A program made the translations under genes and the position numbers. Below the pieces are notes generated by a model that saw only the letters and a program-made list of their open reading frames with translations, did not search any database and had not been told where the DNA came from. Below are positions 1 through 6,385 of a DNA stretch of 20,592 nucleotides, piece by piece. Source of the stretch: a virus. The DNA lies in the IMG/VR virus record IMGVR_UViG_3300025646_007973, positions 1 through 20,592 of that record. One strand, given 5' to 3'. Positions within the stretch are counted from its first letter, which is position 1, and every line of letters starts with the position of its first letter.

Positions 1-33
1 TTCTCGTATTGCTTTTTTAAGGTCTTGACTCAT
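1..33 (-). CDS. Partial CDS, N-terminal 11 codons of an unidentified protein
   Basis: An ATG at 33-31 on the minus strand opens a frame reading MSQDLKKAIRE that runs off the left edge of the window. It starts one base after the stop codon of the upstream gene (stop at 37-35). This matches the tight head-to-tail packing of every other gene here, and its leader is A-rich (AAAATAAA before the ATG), like the other genes. Eleven residues are too few to assign a family. Confidence 0.55.
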   Translation of the reverse strand, partial: MSQDLKKAIRE

Positions 34-34
34 T

Positions 35-463
35 TTATTTTAACATAACGAAGGTAATAAAGGAAGCTAATACTCCCAAAAATCCTCCACCTAACCATTT
101 AATTCCTGTTCTAAGATTTTGGTTTTCTTCTTTTAAATTTTCAACGTCTTTTTCTAAACCTGAAATGATATTTTTTTGTTTTTGTTGGATTTCTAGGTTT
201 AGGGAAGATTGTTTTTCACAAATACTGTCTTTTTGAATATATTTGTTTATAACACTGTCTTTTTGAATGATTGTTTCTTTTAATTGAAAAACTAGATTGT
301 TAGTTTCTTCTAATTCAGCTATCGCTTTATCTCCTCTAACTAAATCAGCTGCTATTCTTTGTGCTATATTGTAACTAAAACAAATTCTATTTGTATCTGT
401 TTGTGAAAAACTCGGTAAGTTGAGAAGGAGTATAACTACTAATATCTTTAATTTTTTTATCAT
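35..463 (-). CDS. Secreted coiled-coil protein with C-terminal membrane helix, spanin-like candidate
   Basis: A 142-residue protein. Residues 1-20 form a Sec signal peptide (KK, hydrophobic core, then SFS|Q, the cleavage style usual in flavobacteria). Residues about 40-115 are heptad-rich, charged and predicted coiled coil. Residues about 122-140 are a hydrophobic helix rich in Gly/Leu/Phe, ending in a lysine. Cys28 and Cys82 are the only cysteines seen. A periplasmic rod anchored at one end fits a lysis protein that bridges the envelope. The first 25 codons overlap the 3' end of the preceding membrane/coiled-coil gene by 77 bp in another frame, reminiscent of Rz/Rz1 overlaps. There is no lipobox (no L-x-x-C), so it is not a classical lipoprotein o-spanin; a variant unimolecular spanin or a structural membrane protein is possible. 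The topology is directly visible; the lysis role is inference. Confidence 0.8.
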   Translation of the reverse strand: MIKKLKILVVILLLNLPSFSQTDTNRICFSYNIAQRIAADLVRGDKAIAELEETNNLVFQLKETIIQKDSVINKYIQKDSICEKQSSLNLEIQQKQKNIISGLEKDVENLKEENQNLRTGIKWLGGGFLGVLASFITFVMLK

Positions 464-752
464 AATAAGCTTTTATATCTATTATTTTTTGGTTTGTGTA
501 GCTTATTTCATTGTTTAATGAATCTATTACATTTTGGTTATTTGAAATAGATTGGTTCAATTCAACTTGTTTTTTTTGTAAATCAACTAATGCATTGTTT
601 AAATTGTCAATTTCTTGTTTTTGTTTATCGTATTTTGATAAATCTACATTAGTTGGTTTAAATACTATCCATAACAGGAGTAAAATGATCGCACCTAAAA
701 TTAGGTGCGATACATTCAATTCCAATTTTTTATTTAAAAGGTTATTCAACAT
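387..752 (-). CDS. Inner-membrane coiled-coil protein, i-spanin (Rz)-like candidate
   Basis: A 121-residue protein. Residues 15-31 are a strongly hydrophobic helix (LILGAIILLLLWIV) close to the N-terminus. They are followed by a long Gln/Asn/Leu-rich coiled coil (about 38-103) and a short C-terminal segment, YTPSQLTEFFTNRYK. One N-terminal membrane helix plus a periplasmic coiled coil is the architecture of inner-membrane spanins. The gene overlaps the end of the upstream tagged protein by 11 bp, and its own last 77 bp contain the start of the downstream secreted coiled-coil gene. The codons for the membrane helix contain a perfect 11-bp inverted repeat at 688-711. There is no sequence similarity to lambda Rz that I can claim; the call rests on topology and gene arrangement. 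Confidence 0.78.
   Translation of the reverse strand: MLNNLLNKKLELNVSHLILGAIILLLLWIVFKPTNVDLSKYDKQKQEIDNLNNALVDLQKKQVELNQSISNNQNVIDSLNNEISYTNQKIIDIKAYYDKKIKDISSYTPSQLTEFFTNRYK
688..711. repeat. Perfect inverted repeat, 11-bp arms with 2-bp centre, inside a coding region
   Basis: Plus strand ATCGCACCTAA at 688-698 is exactly complementary to TTAGGTGCGAT at 701-711, with AA between. It falls in the membrane-helix codons of the i-spanin-like gene. It is GC-richer than its surroundings and is not followed by a U-tract in the direction of transcription, so it does not look like a terminator. It could be an RNA hairpin that tunes translation, or a protein-binding palindrome. The symmetry is directly seen; the role is unknown. 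Confidence 0.75.
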
Positions 753-1476
753 TTCTACCTGCTGCTCGTTTTAAATCATCAAGCATAGCCTTGGTAAGTT
801 TATATTCTTCTTTAGCTTTTTTCAAATATGCATCAATTTTAGCTTTATCGTCTGAATATTTCTTGATGAATTTTAAACCTAAATTAAATTTTTCTTTTTT
901 ATCTTCTGGTGTAGCACCTAATTCTTTTGCTGTTTCATCACTACCAGCTGATTTTGTTGCTGCTGCTACTTCTTCATCTTCATCATCTAATTTGGATTCT
1001 TTTGATTTTGGTTCAGCTTTAGGGGTTTCTTCTTTTTTTTTAGATGCTTTTCTACCTTGTTTTCCTGGTTTGATAAGTCCAAGGGCTTTTTTAATAGCAT
1101 TATTTGTTTGATTTTGTTGTAATTCTTTCCCACTAATCCCTCCAAGAGTATCTACTTCAATATCTTGTTGTTTTTCTAAAGCATCTTTTACTCTAGAATC
1201 TTGAGAAATTCCTTTTCTTTTAGCTCCTAAAACTTTTTCTCTAATACTAGTAAGGGCTTCAGTTGCTTTAGTTTCATCTTTTTTAAGATCTTCAAGTGTA
1301 ACACCCATATCTGCAAGGGTTTCATCAACAATAGCATCAACTGCTGATTGTAAAGTATCTTCTTCTCCATATTTTTGAGATACTCCTTTATCTAATTGTC
1401 CTCCAAAATCAGGAATTTCATTCAACGCAGAAGAAATTTCTTCACGTACTATTTCAAGTAAACGAGCTTTTTTCAT
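742..1476 (-). CDS. Charged virion-associated protein with N-terminal capsid-targeting-like helix
   Basis: A 244-residue protein I cannot assign to a named family. It opens with an amphipathic helix (residues 1-20) containing RLLEIVREEI and ending ALNE, the same type of N-terminal tag carried by several other proteins in this window. The rest is Lys/Glu/Ala-rich. A low-complexity stretch at about 140-190 (KKKEE, DDEDEE) suggests a flexible linker. The C-terminal 55 residues (from about EKFNLGLKFIKKYSDD) look helical and end in a basic segment. Composition and tag fit an internal head or scaffold-type protein. The leader holds a TATAAATA box (minus strand, 1496-1489), a T4 late-promoter-like sequence. 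It sits between the P-loop ATPase gene and the spanin-like pair. Function is inferred only from the tag and context. Confidence 0.8.
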   Translation of the reverse strand: MKKARLLEIVREEISSALNEIPDFGGQLDKGVSQKYGEEDTLQSAVDAIVDETLADMGVTLEDLKKDETKATEALTSIREKVLGAKRKGISQDSRVKDALEKQQDIEVDTLGGISGKELQQNQTNNAIKKALGLIKPGKQGRKASKKKEETPKAEPKSKESKLDDEDEEVAAATKSAGSDETAKELGATPEDKKEKFNLGLKFIKKYSDDKAKIDAYLKKAKEEYKLTKAMLDDLKRAAGRNVE

Positions 1477-1500
1477 TTTAATATATTTTATTTATAAATA
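1477..1500 (-). promoter_or_regulatory. A/T-rich leader with T4 late-promoter-like TATAAATA box
   Basis: The gap upstream of the tagged protein reads on the minus strand TATTTATAAATA, then AAATATATTAAA, then ATG. TATAAATA is the consensus of T4-type late promoters. The box lies within a perfect 12-bp palindrome (1489-1500). It is only 12 bases from the ATG, which would give a very short 5' leader, so it may instead be an A/T-rich flavobacterial-type initiation region. Confidence 0.35.
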
Positions 1501-2031
1501 TTAAGAGAATACTGTTTGTTTAACTCTTCGCACTCTCTCCTCGACACTGCCAGCTAAATTTACTATTCGTTGATTCATATGACCAAATTTACTTAATAGA
1601 TTTTTAATTTCTTTATCTATTTCTTTTCTATATTCAACATCTGTTGTTCGAACACCATTATCTTCTATTTCAACACCTTCAGGTGAAATATAAAACATAT
1701 AATCATATTCTTTAATTAAATGTGAAGCTGCTTGACAAATTTCATCAGCCATATAATATGGTATAGATTCAGCTAAACGTGTAAATGCCATAACATCAAT
1801 TACAGTTCTATCTGTTATGATATCTTGGTTCATTAATTCAGCAGCACGTTCAGCCAAAAATACAAATTGACCTTTTACAGTTGAATCTGTGTTTAAAGGG
1901 ATACCTAAATCGCGTAAATATTTTGAACGTTCTGTTCTAAATTCATAGTCTTTAAATTCAGGTAGTTCTTTTAAAGCATTAACTAATGTAGTTTTACCTA
2001 CAGACATTGTTCCACAAAAACCTATTTTCAT
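1501..2031 (-). CDS. P-loop ATPase/kinase (AAA_28 / NadR-like)
   Basis: A 176-residue single-domain P-loop NTPase. It starts directly with a beta strand and a Walker A motif, G-T-M-S-V-G-K-T-T (residues 7-15). D74-R75-T at the end of a hydrophobic strand (IITDRTVID) resembles the DR(T/S) motif of the NadR/AAA_28 group of small-molecule kinases, and an Arg-rich C-terminal segment (VEERVRRVKQ) could supply a lid arginine. In phages such proteins are annotated as AAA-domain ATPases or nucleotide/NMN kinases; the substrate cannot be told from sequence. It starts 2 bp after the stop of the T9SS-sorted protein gene, so the two are probably co-transcribed. Length is complete for the family. The P-loop call is firm; the substrate is open. 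Confidence 0.82.
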   Translation of the reverse strand: MKIGFCGTMSVGKTTLVNALKELPEFKDYEFRTERSKYLRDLGIPLNTDSTVKGQFVFLAERAAELMNQDIITDRTVIDVMAFTRLAESIPYYMADEICQAASHLIKEYDYMFYISPEGVEIEDNGVRTTDVEYRKEIDKEIKNLLSKFGHMNQRIVNLAGSVEERVRRVKQTVFS

Positions 2032-2033
2032 AA

Positions 2034-3635
2034 TTATTCTTTTATAACTTTTATTGTTTCTCCATTAAATTTAATAAAATATATTCCAGTAGGCAAATTT
2101 TCTCCTAAATTTCTTGTTTGAAAACTTGACTCTACTAATTGTCCACTCATGTTGTATATTTCAACTTTTGAATTTGATTCTGTTTTTAAACTAAAGGTAC
2201 TATTAAATGGGTTTGGGTATGGTTTTGTTGATGTTATCATTCCAGAACTTTGTATTCTAATATAACAAGCTTCACCATAATTACCTAAATTAGTTTTGAC
2301 ACGTACTCTAAATGTAGTATTGTTTGTACCTGCCCAATATCCATCTGTACCTGCAGGAGATGAAGCCTCAATCATGTTTAATCTAAAAGCCCTTGACATA
2401 GAACCAAAATCAGAAGCTTCTCTAGTTAAAAATTTAGTAACTATATCATTTCCACTACCATCCAATTCAGTAACTTCAAATGTATAATTTAAAAATCCAT
2501 ATAAATTATACGCTGCTAAAATGGAAGAGGATGATGTTATTGTGTATGGGCTATTAAAACTAGAACCACATTGATTTGCCCCAGCTACTGGGTATTCACC
2601 GTCTCTTAATTTAACAGTTGGGTTAGCAGGTGTATAAACTATTTTTTCTTTACCCCAAGGGCCCCATACACCATCTGCTTTAACTCTAACTGATATTCTA
2701 TATGTTTTTCCATATGGGTTTGAGTTGGGAAAATTTGTAATAGGTCCAAAATCACTTAAAAATACTGATAAATCTCCTGCGTTTTCAGTAGCTTCTGTTC
2801 CTCCAGTTGCTATTACATAAGGTGAAGTAGTTGATGGGAAATCACCTATTCGATATCTAAATTGATAGTCTTGAACATTTGTACAATTTGAAGGTGTAGC
2901 AAAAATAGCATCATAGTGAAGGTAATTTATAGTAGTTCCACTTTCTGCTTCTTCTAATTCAGAACCACAAGGTGTTGAAATGTTACATATTGTACCATAA
3001 GAACCATAAGTTCCATTACATTTTACTTTTACTCTAACTTCATAAGTTGTATTGTATGTCACAAATGAAGTTGGAAAATTAGCTAATGAAAATGCTCTAA
3101 GTGTAGGTACTGTTTTTTCATATTCTTGTACTTCACTTGTACTTAAATTAGTTAATTCAAAAGTATATGCTTCGGCACCAGAAACATTATCAGCATAAAT
3201 AGGTGTATATATTTCAGATAAAACAGCATCACATTGGGAATTTTGAATTTTGGTAGTAGGAATTGGAGGTGTTAAAACAAAACAATCTACTGCTGCAGGA
3301 GCACTAATATTAGAAGAACTTCCAATCCATGTTCTGACAGACACTTTGTAAGTGGTTCCGTATTGAATATTAGCACCTGGGAAATTGGATAAGTTTGTTA
3401 TTCTTCCGGCTACACTACCATATGTAACTAATGAATCTAGTTCTAATGTAGTTTGATTTTCTACATAATATTTGTATCCATCACAAGGTTTTTTAATTGC
3501 TACAAAATTAGAATACAACAACGGTAAATTGTAATTGTAACAATAGGTATTAGTTAACCTAGTTGGGTAAGGTGTTTGACTAAATATATTACTTATCGTA
3601 AGTAAAGTAAAAAATACAAATAGTGACTTTTTCAT
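2034..3635 (-). CDS. Secreted multi-repeat protein with T9SS type A C-terminal sorting domain
   Basis: A 533-residue protein built like a flavobacterial surface protein. Residues 1-19 are a signal peptide ending IFS|Q. About four fibronectin-like beta-sandwich repeats follow (roughly 22-120, 125-225, 226-340, 341-465). Each closes with a form of Y-x-T-Y-x-V-x-V-(R/K) followed by G-x-(Y/W)-G, as in YNTTYEVRVKVKCNGTYGSYG and YGKTYRISVRVKADGVWGPWG. The second repeat begins SQCDAVL, a form common in flavobacterial adhesin repeats. The last ~65 residues (from PYPNPFNS to the terminal IKVIKE, with VEIYNMSGQLV and LPTGIYFIKF between) match the type A sorting domain used by the type IX secretion system. 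It should cross the inner membrane by Sec and then be exported and attached to the host surface by T9SS. The surface role (adhesin, receptor masking, superinfection exclusion) is not visible. It starts 6 bp after the FAD dehydrogenase gene. A virion fibre is less likely because it has both sorting signals. Confidence 0.88.
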   Translation of the reverse strand: MKKSLFVFFTLLTISNIFSQTPYPTRLTNTYCYNYNLPLLYSNFVAIKKPCDGYKYYVENQTTLELDSLVTYGSVAGRITNLSNFPGANIQYGTTYKVSVRTWIGSSSNISAPAAVDCFVLTPPIPTTKIQNSQCDAVLSEIYTPIYADNVSGAEAYTFELTNLSTSEVQEYEKTVPTLRAFSLANFPTSFVTYNTTYEVRVKVKCNGTYGSYGTICNISTPCGSELEEAESGTTINYLHYDAIFATPSNCTNVQDYQFRYRIGDFPSTTSPYVIATGGTEATENAGDLSVFLSDFGPITNFPNSNPYGKTYRISVRVKADGVWGPWGKEKIVYTPANPTVKLRDGEYPVAGANQCGSSFNSPYTITSSSSILAAYNLYGFLNYTFEVTELDGSGNDIVTKFLTREASDFGSMSRAFRLNMIEASSPAGTDGYWAGTNNTTFRVRVKTNLGNYGEACYIRIQSSGMITSTKPYPNPFNSTFSLKTESNSKVEIYNMSGQLVESSFQTRNLGENLPTGIYFIKFNGETIKVIKE

Positions 3636-3641
3636 GGTATT

Positions 3642-4928
3642 TTATTTTAATAAATTTTCTGCTACATAAATTGCTTGAGCACCCGATACTGTAATTCCTC
3701 TTGCACTTAAAGCATCTCCTACAAAATGTACGTTAGGGTACTTGGTTAATGATAAATTTTCATAATCTACAAGTGGTTCCGGTGATAAATATTTTACTTC
3801 GGGCATATAAATTCCCCAATCATCACCTAATGTTGGAAACACAATTTGCATTTCTGTAATAAAATCTTCAATATATTGAGCATATTCTTCACCTAGAGCT
3901 TCAAACAATGGTTCCATATTATCAACTTGAACAGCTGATACTTCATTTCCTTCAGATGTAGTTGATGGTTTGCGGGAAGGGCTATAATAAGTACCAGTAC
4001 CGTTTACTTGAAGTTTTTTAACTGCTTCTCTTGACCATTCAAATGGATTTGAAATTCCATTAATCTCCATTAAGATACCAAAGTTAGTCATATTATTTCT
4101 ATACGCTTCATCTTTTTTAGCGTGACCATTATATGAATGATCCCCATATGTTTCTTCTACAGCAACATAAGCAGCATTATTGTTTGTACAAAATGAACGC
4201 AATGAAACACCTTTATCTTCAAACTTTTTATATAACTTAAAGTCATATGAAATATCAATTAGTTTTTGAAAGTGATGTTGTGGGGCCTCAAATCGAACAC
4301 CTATTTGAACTGATTTAGGTTCATCTGGGAGTTCATATTTATTGGCTAATTCTTGGGCAAAGTCAATGCCTGATTTGCCTACTCCAAAGATAAGTTCATC
4401 ATATTTGTTTCCGAATTCACCGCATATGATCATTTGATTATCAAAATCAATATCTGTTACTTTAGTCTCCCATTCGAATTGAACACCTTTTTCAACCAAA
4501 TAATCGTACCAATTCTTAGCAATTTCAGATAAATAATCTGTTCCTACGTGCCACACAGGAAATAATCGTAAACCAAAATATGGTTTGATAAAATCAGGTT
4601 CTGTTTCAGGATTTGAACATTGTACTTCTTCAGGTTTAGGGTGAAAACGTTTAAAATTGGTAATCACTTGATCCATCAGTTCCATTGCTTTTTCCTCACC
4701 ACAATATTTAGATAATTGTCCTCCAATTGCTGTATGATAGGTTAATTTACCATCACTCCATCCTCCAGCACCTAAGAAACCTGTCATTACTTCTTCAGGT
4801 TTACGGTTGTATGGATCTTTACCCATATCAATTATTGTGATAAGTTCTCCAGGGTAACCATTATCTACTAATTTTGTTGCAGCATTTATACCTGCTACTC
4901 CTGCTCCTACTATTACTATTTTATCCAT
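3642..4928 (-). CDS. FAD-dependent dehydrogenase, COG2509-like
   Basis: A 428-residue flavoprotein. It opens MDKIVIVGAGVAGINAATKL, a dinucleotide-binding fold with G-x-G-x-x-G at residues 8-13. The middle has GGWSDGKLTYH and HVGTDYLSEI, matching the SDGKLTT and H-x-GTDxL motifs I associate with the COG2509 uncharacterised FAD dehydrogenases. Then come IGVRFEAPQ, the family's GVR(V/F)E motif, and SFCTNNNAAYVAVEE. The C-terminus has HFVGDALSARGITVSGAQAI, the second FAD-binding GD motif. There is no CxxC pair, so it is not a thioredoxin reductase. The frame is open up to an ATG at 4955, but the ATG at 4928 puts the first Rossmann strand at the N-terminus and cuts the overlap with the upstream gene from 40 to 13 bp, so I prefer 4928. 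The substrate is unknown; it would be an auxiliary metabolic gene. Confidence 0.85.
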   Translation of the reverse strand: MDKIVIVGAGVAGINAATKLVDNGYPGELITIIDMGKDPYNRKPEEVMTGFLGAGGWSDGKLTYHTAIGGQLSKYCGEEKAMELMDQVITNFKRFHPKPEEVQCSNPETEPDFIKPYFGLRLFPVWHVGTDYLSEIAKNWYDYLVEKGVQFEWETKVTDIDFDNQMIICGEFGNKYDELIFGVGKSGIDFAQELANKYELPDEPKSVQIGVRFEAPQHHFQKLIDISYDFKLYKKFEDKGVSLRSFCTNNNAAYVAVEETYGDHSYNGHAKKDEAYRNNMTNFGILMEINGISNPFEWSREAVKKLQVNGTGTYYSPSRKPSTTSEGNEVSAVQVDNMEPLFEALGEEYAQYIEDFITEMQIVFPTLGDDWGIYMPEVKYLSPEPLVDYENLSLTKYPNVHFVGDALSARGITVSGAQAIYVAENLLK

Positions 4929-5386
4929 TCTGGTTTGTTGTTTAATTTTTTCCAATCTAATTTTTTTATTTTTACTTTATCGTTAATATAAAAATTCTTA
5001 TATGCTTCTATAGTGTTTTCCAATTTAAATCCATCAGGCATACACTGAGGGGGATCCAAGAATCCATTGTCAGGTATATCGGGTTCATTAACTTGAAGCC
5101 ATTCAAGTACATCTTTTGTTTTATGTCTTTTACCATATCGTTTTTCAAATTCATCACATATTTCTAAACCATGTTTAACTAACCATCTATAGTGTTGAAT
5201 GGATTCTCTTGTCCATTTTGTTGATGGGTGGTTAAAATGGGCCTTTTTATAAGGTGCTTCATTACCTACAGCCCAATGTGCAGTACAACACATTTGAGCA
5301 CATTCGATTTGCATTTTTCTAATATGATCGTCTGCTAATTCACGTGCAGCTATAATAGGATCTTCATTAATGTAAAATATATTCAT
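4916..5386 (-). CDS. Conserved phage protein of unknown function, His/Cys-rich
   Basis: A 156-residue protein of a type I recognise from marine phages but cannot name. Typical features are the opening MNIFYINEDP, an A-D-D-H-I-R-K-M segment (18-25), a C-T-A-H-W segment (34-38), N-H-P-S-T-K-W-T-R (52-60), an E-K-R-Y-G-K segment (81-86), and D-P-P-Q-C-M-P-D (111-118) followed by Y-K-N-F-Y-I. The conserved His, Asp, Cys and Trp residues suggest an enzyme or a metal site. Similar proteins have sometimes been loosely linked to pyrimidine-dimer glycosylases, but I see no T4 DenV signature and do not assign it. It is the first gene after the terminator at 5410-5443 and overlaps the FAD dehydrogenase by 13 bp, so the two are co-expressed and possibly functionally linked. 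Confidence 0.78.
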   Translation of the reverse strand: MNIFYINEDPIIAARELADDHIRKMQIECAQMCCTAHWAVGNEAPYKKAHFNHPSTKWTRESIQHYRWLVKHGLEICDEFEKRYGKRHKTKDVLEWLQVNEPDIPDNGFLDPPQCMPDGFKLENTIEAYKNFYINDKVKIKKLDWKKLNNKPEWIK

Positions 5387-5409
5387 AACTTTTATTGTAT
5401 ATAATATAC
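5387..5409 (-). promoter_or_regulatory. Probable promoter/operator region with 13-bp palindrome
   Basis: Directly downstream of a strong terminator and just before the ATG at 5386, so genes 5386 to 1501 probably need a promoter here. The minus strand reads GTATATTATATAC (5409-5397), a perfect 6+1+6 palindrome that contains a TATATTAT -10/-7-like box. A TTTG about 20 bases upstream, in the terminator loop, could be a Bacteroidota -33 element. Position is the main argument; the boxes match the consensus only in part. Confidence 0.35.
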
Positions 5410-5443
5410 AAAAAAAAGTGACCTAATCCAAAGATTAGGCCAC
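5410..5443 (-). terminator. Rho-independent terminator after the 5493-6128 gene
   Basis: On the minus strand GTGGCCTAATC (5443-5433), the loop TTTG and GATTAGGTCAC (5428-5418) form an 11-bp stem with one G-T pair, followed by eight T residues (5417-5410). It lies about 50 bp past the stop codon at 5493. It is the only strong intrinsic terminator I found and splits the window's transcription into an upstream virion block and a downstream accessory block. Confidence 0.88.
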
Positions 5444-5492
5444 AGCTCTATTAATTTTTTTTAAGTCGACTGGCTATGAATCAGTCTATAAA

Positions 5493-6128
5493 TTAAGCTA
5501 CTAACTTAGAGATAAAAGCTTTAAGTTCACCTCCTTTAATAGCAGATAATGCTCCTTCTAATGTTGCTAATGATATATTCTTAGATTGAAGTGCTTTTAC
5601 AGCTGTTGCTCCTGAAGCAATCAAGAAAGTTGCTACTATTATATGAAATATACCACTTGCTACTTTATCAGCTTTTTCAGGATCTTTAATAAATTTTTTA
5701 ACAATTCCTTTGATAGGAGCCATATATAAATGATGCAACTCATCAGCAATATGACCTAATTTACTCATCCATTGTTGATAATCACTTTCTTTATCTGGTT
5801 TTTTACCTAACATTTTATTTACTATACCACCTGCTGCTTTTCCTAATTTAGAAATTAGTCCCATAATAGCAGGAAGGGCAATAGCTATACTTGCTACGGT
5901 AAGTAAACCTTCGTTAGTTGGTTGGCTTTTTTTTGATGCTTTTTCTAATTCATCCTCTAAACCTCTTACTACATCGTTAATTTCATCTTTAATGTCATCA
6001 ACCACTGCATTTTCTTTATCGTCAAGTTCATAAAGAGATTCTTCTTCAATTTCAGTTACTTTTTCTTTGTATTGGCTTTCAGTAATAATACCAGCCAACA
6101 TTTGCATTCTGAAAGTTTCTTTATTCAT
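5493..6128 (-). CDS. Virion-type protein with two hydrophobic helices
   Basis: A 211-residue protein. It opens with FRMQMLAGIITESQYKEK (residues 6-23), a tag I have seen on many phage virion-associated proteins and close to the LIxE motif of other N-termini here. Residues 25-65 are acidic and helical. Residues about 75-95 (LLTVASIAIALPAIMGLISKLGK) and 157-180 (VASGIFHIIVATFLIASGATAVKAL) are hydrophobic, with a conserved-looking HIADELHHLYMAPIKGIVKK between them. A protein carried in the virion that inserts into the host membrane on entry, or a holin-like membrane protein, would both fit; the N-terminal tag favours the former. It is the last gene before the terminator and overlaps the upstream cupin-like gene by ATGA. 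No firm function. Confidence 0.8.
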   Translation of the reverse strand: MNKETFRMQMLAGIITESQYKEKVTEIEEESLYELDDKENAVVDDIKDEINDVVRGLEDELEKASKKSQPTNEGLLTVASIAIALPAIMGLISKLGKAAGGIVNKMLGKKPDKESDYQQWMSKLGHIADELHHLYMAPIKGIVKKFIKDPEKADKVASGIFHIIVATFLIASGATAVKALQSKNISLATLEGALSAIKGGELKAFISKLVA

Positions 6129-6385
6129 TTTAAATGTATTTTCAATTTCAAATTACCATCACCTTTAATAACACGATGCCATTCGTGTCTTGGTATAAAT
6201 ATACGTTCATTTAATGAAGTTGGTAACTCGTTATCAAGTTGTATCTTCCAATTTGTTTCTCCAAGGATTTCTAAAGTTCGATCTTCATCATCACGATGCC
6301 ATAATAGTTCAATTGGATCTATATTTTCGTTAAATTCACGAATGATATATTTGTCTGTAACTTCTATGTCGGTGTATGGGGTCAT
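6125..6385 (-). CDS. Small cupin-like protein
   Basis: An 86-residue, all-beta-looking protein. The pattern WHRDDEDRTLEIL (29-41), then WKIQLDNELPTSL, then IFIPRHEWHRVIKGDGNLKLKI reads as a minimal cupin barrel with possible metal-binding His30, His67 and His70. The phrase IP-x-x-x-x-H-R-V-x-K-G is characteristic of cupin motif 2. Similar small proteins are frequent in marine phages; the substrate is unknown. Four-base overlaps at both ends (ATGA at 6382-6385 with the upstream gene and at 6125-6128 with the downstream gene) indicate translational coupling inside the virion block. Confidence 0.78.
   Translation of the reverse strand: MTPYTDIEVTDKYIIREFNENIDPIELLWHRDDEDRTLEILGETNWKIQLDNELPTSLNERIFIPRHEWHRVIKGDGNLKLKIHLK

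Noticed and set aside
2034-3635. T9SS-domain protein as a phage tail fibre
   Set aside because: It has a cleavable signal peptide and a sorting domain, which make sense for export from the infected cell and not for assembly in the cytoplasm.
4929-4955. Earlier ATG for the FAD dehydrogenase
   Set aside because: It adds nine polar residues before the first Rossmann strand and increases the overlap with the upstream gene to 40 bp. The ATG at 4928 gives the usual start of such flavoproteins. It is not fully excluded.
4916-5386. 156-residue protein as a T4 DenV-type pyrimidine-dimer glycosylase
   Set aside because: I could not identify the N-terminal Thr nucleophile context or other DenV motifs. 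The conserved pattern is different, so it was left as unknown.
5468-5486. Inverted GACTG / CAGTC near the 5493 stop codon
   Set aside because: The stem has only 5 bp with a 9-base loop and no T-tract. The much stronger hairpin at 5418-5443 explains termination.
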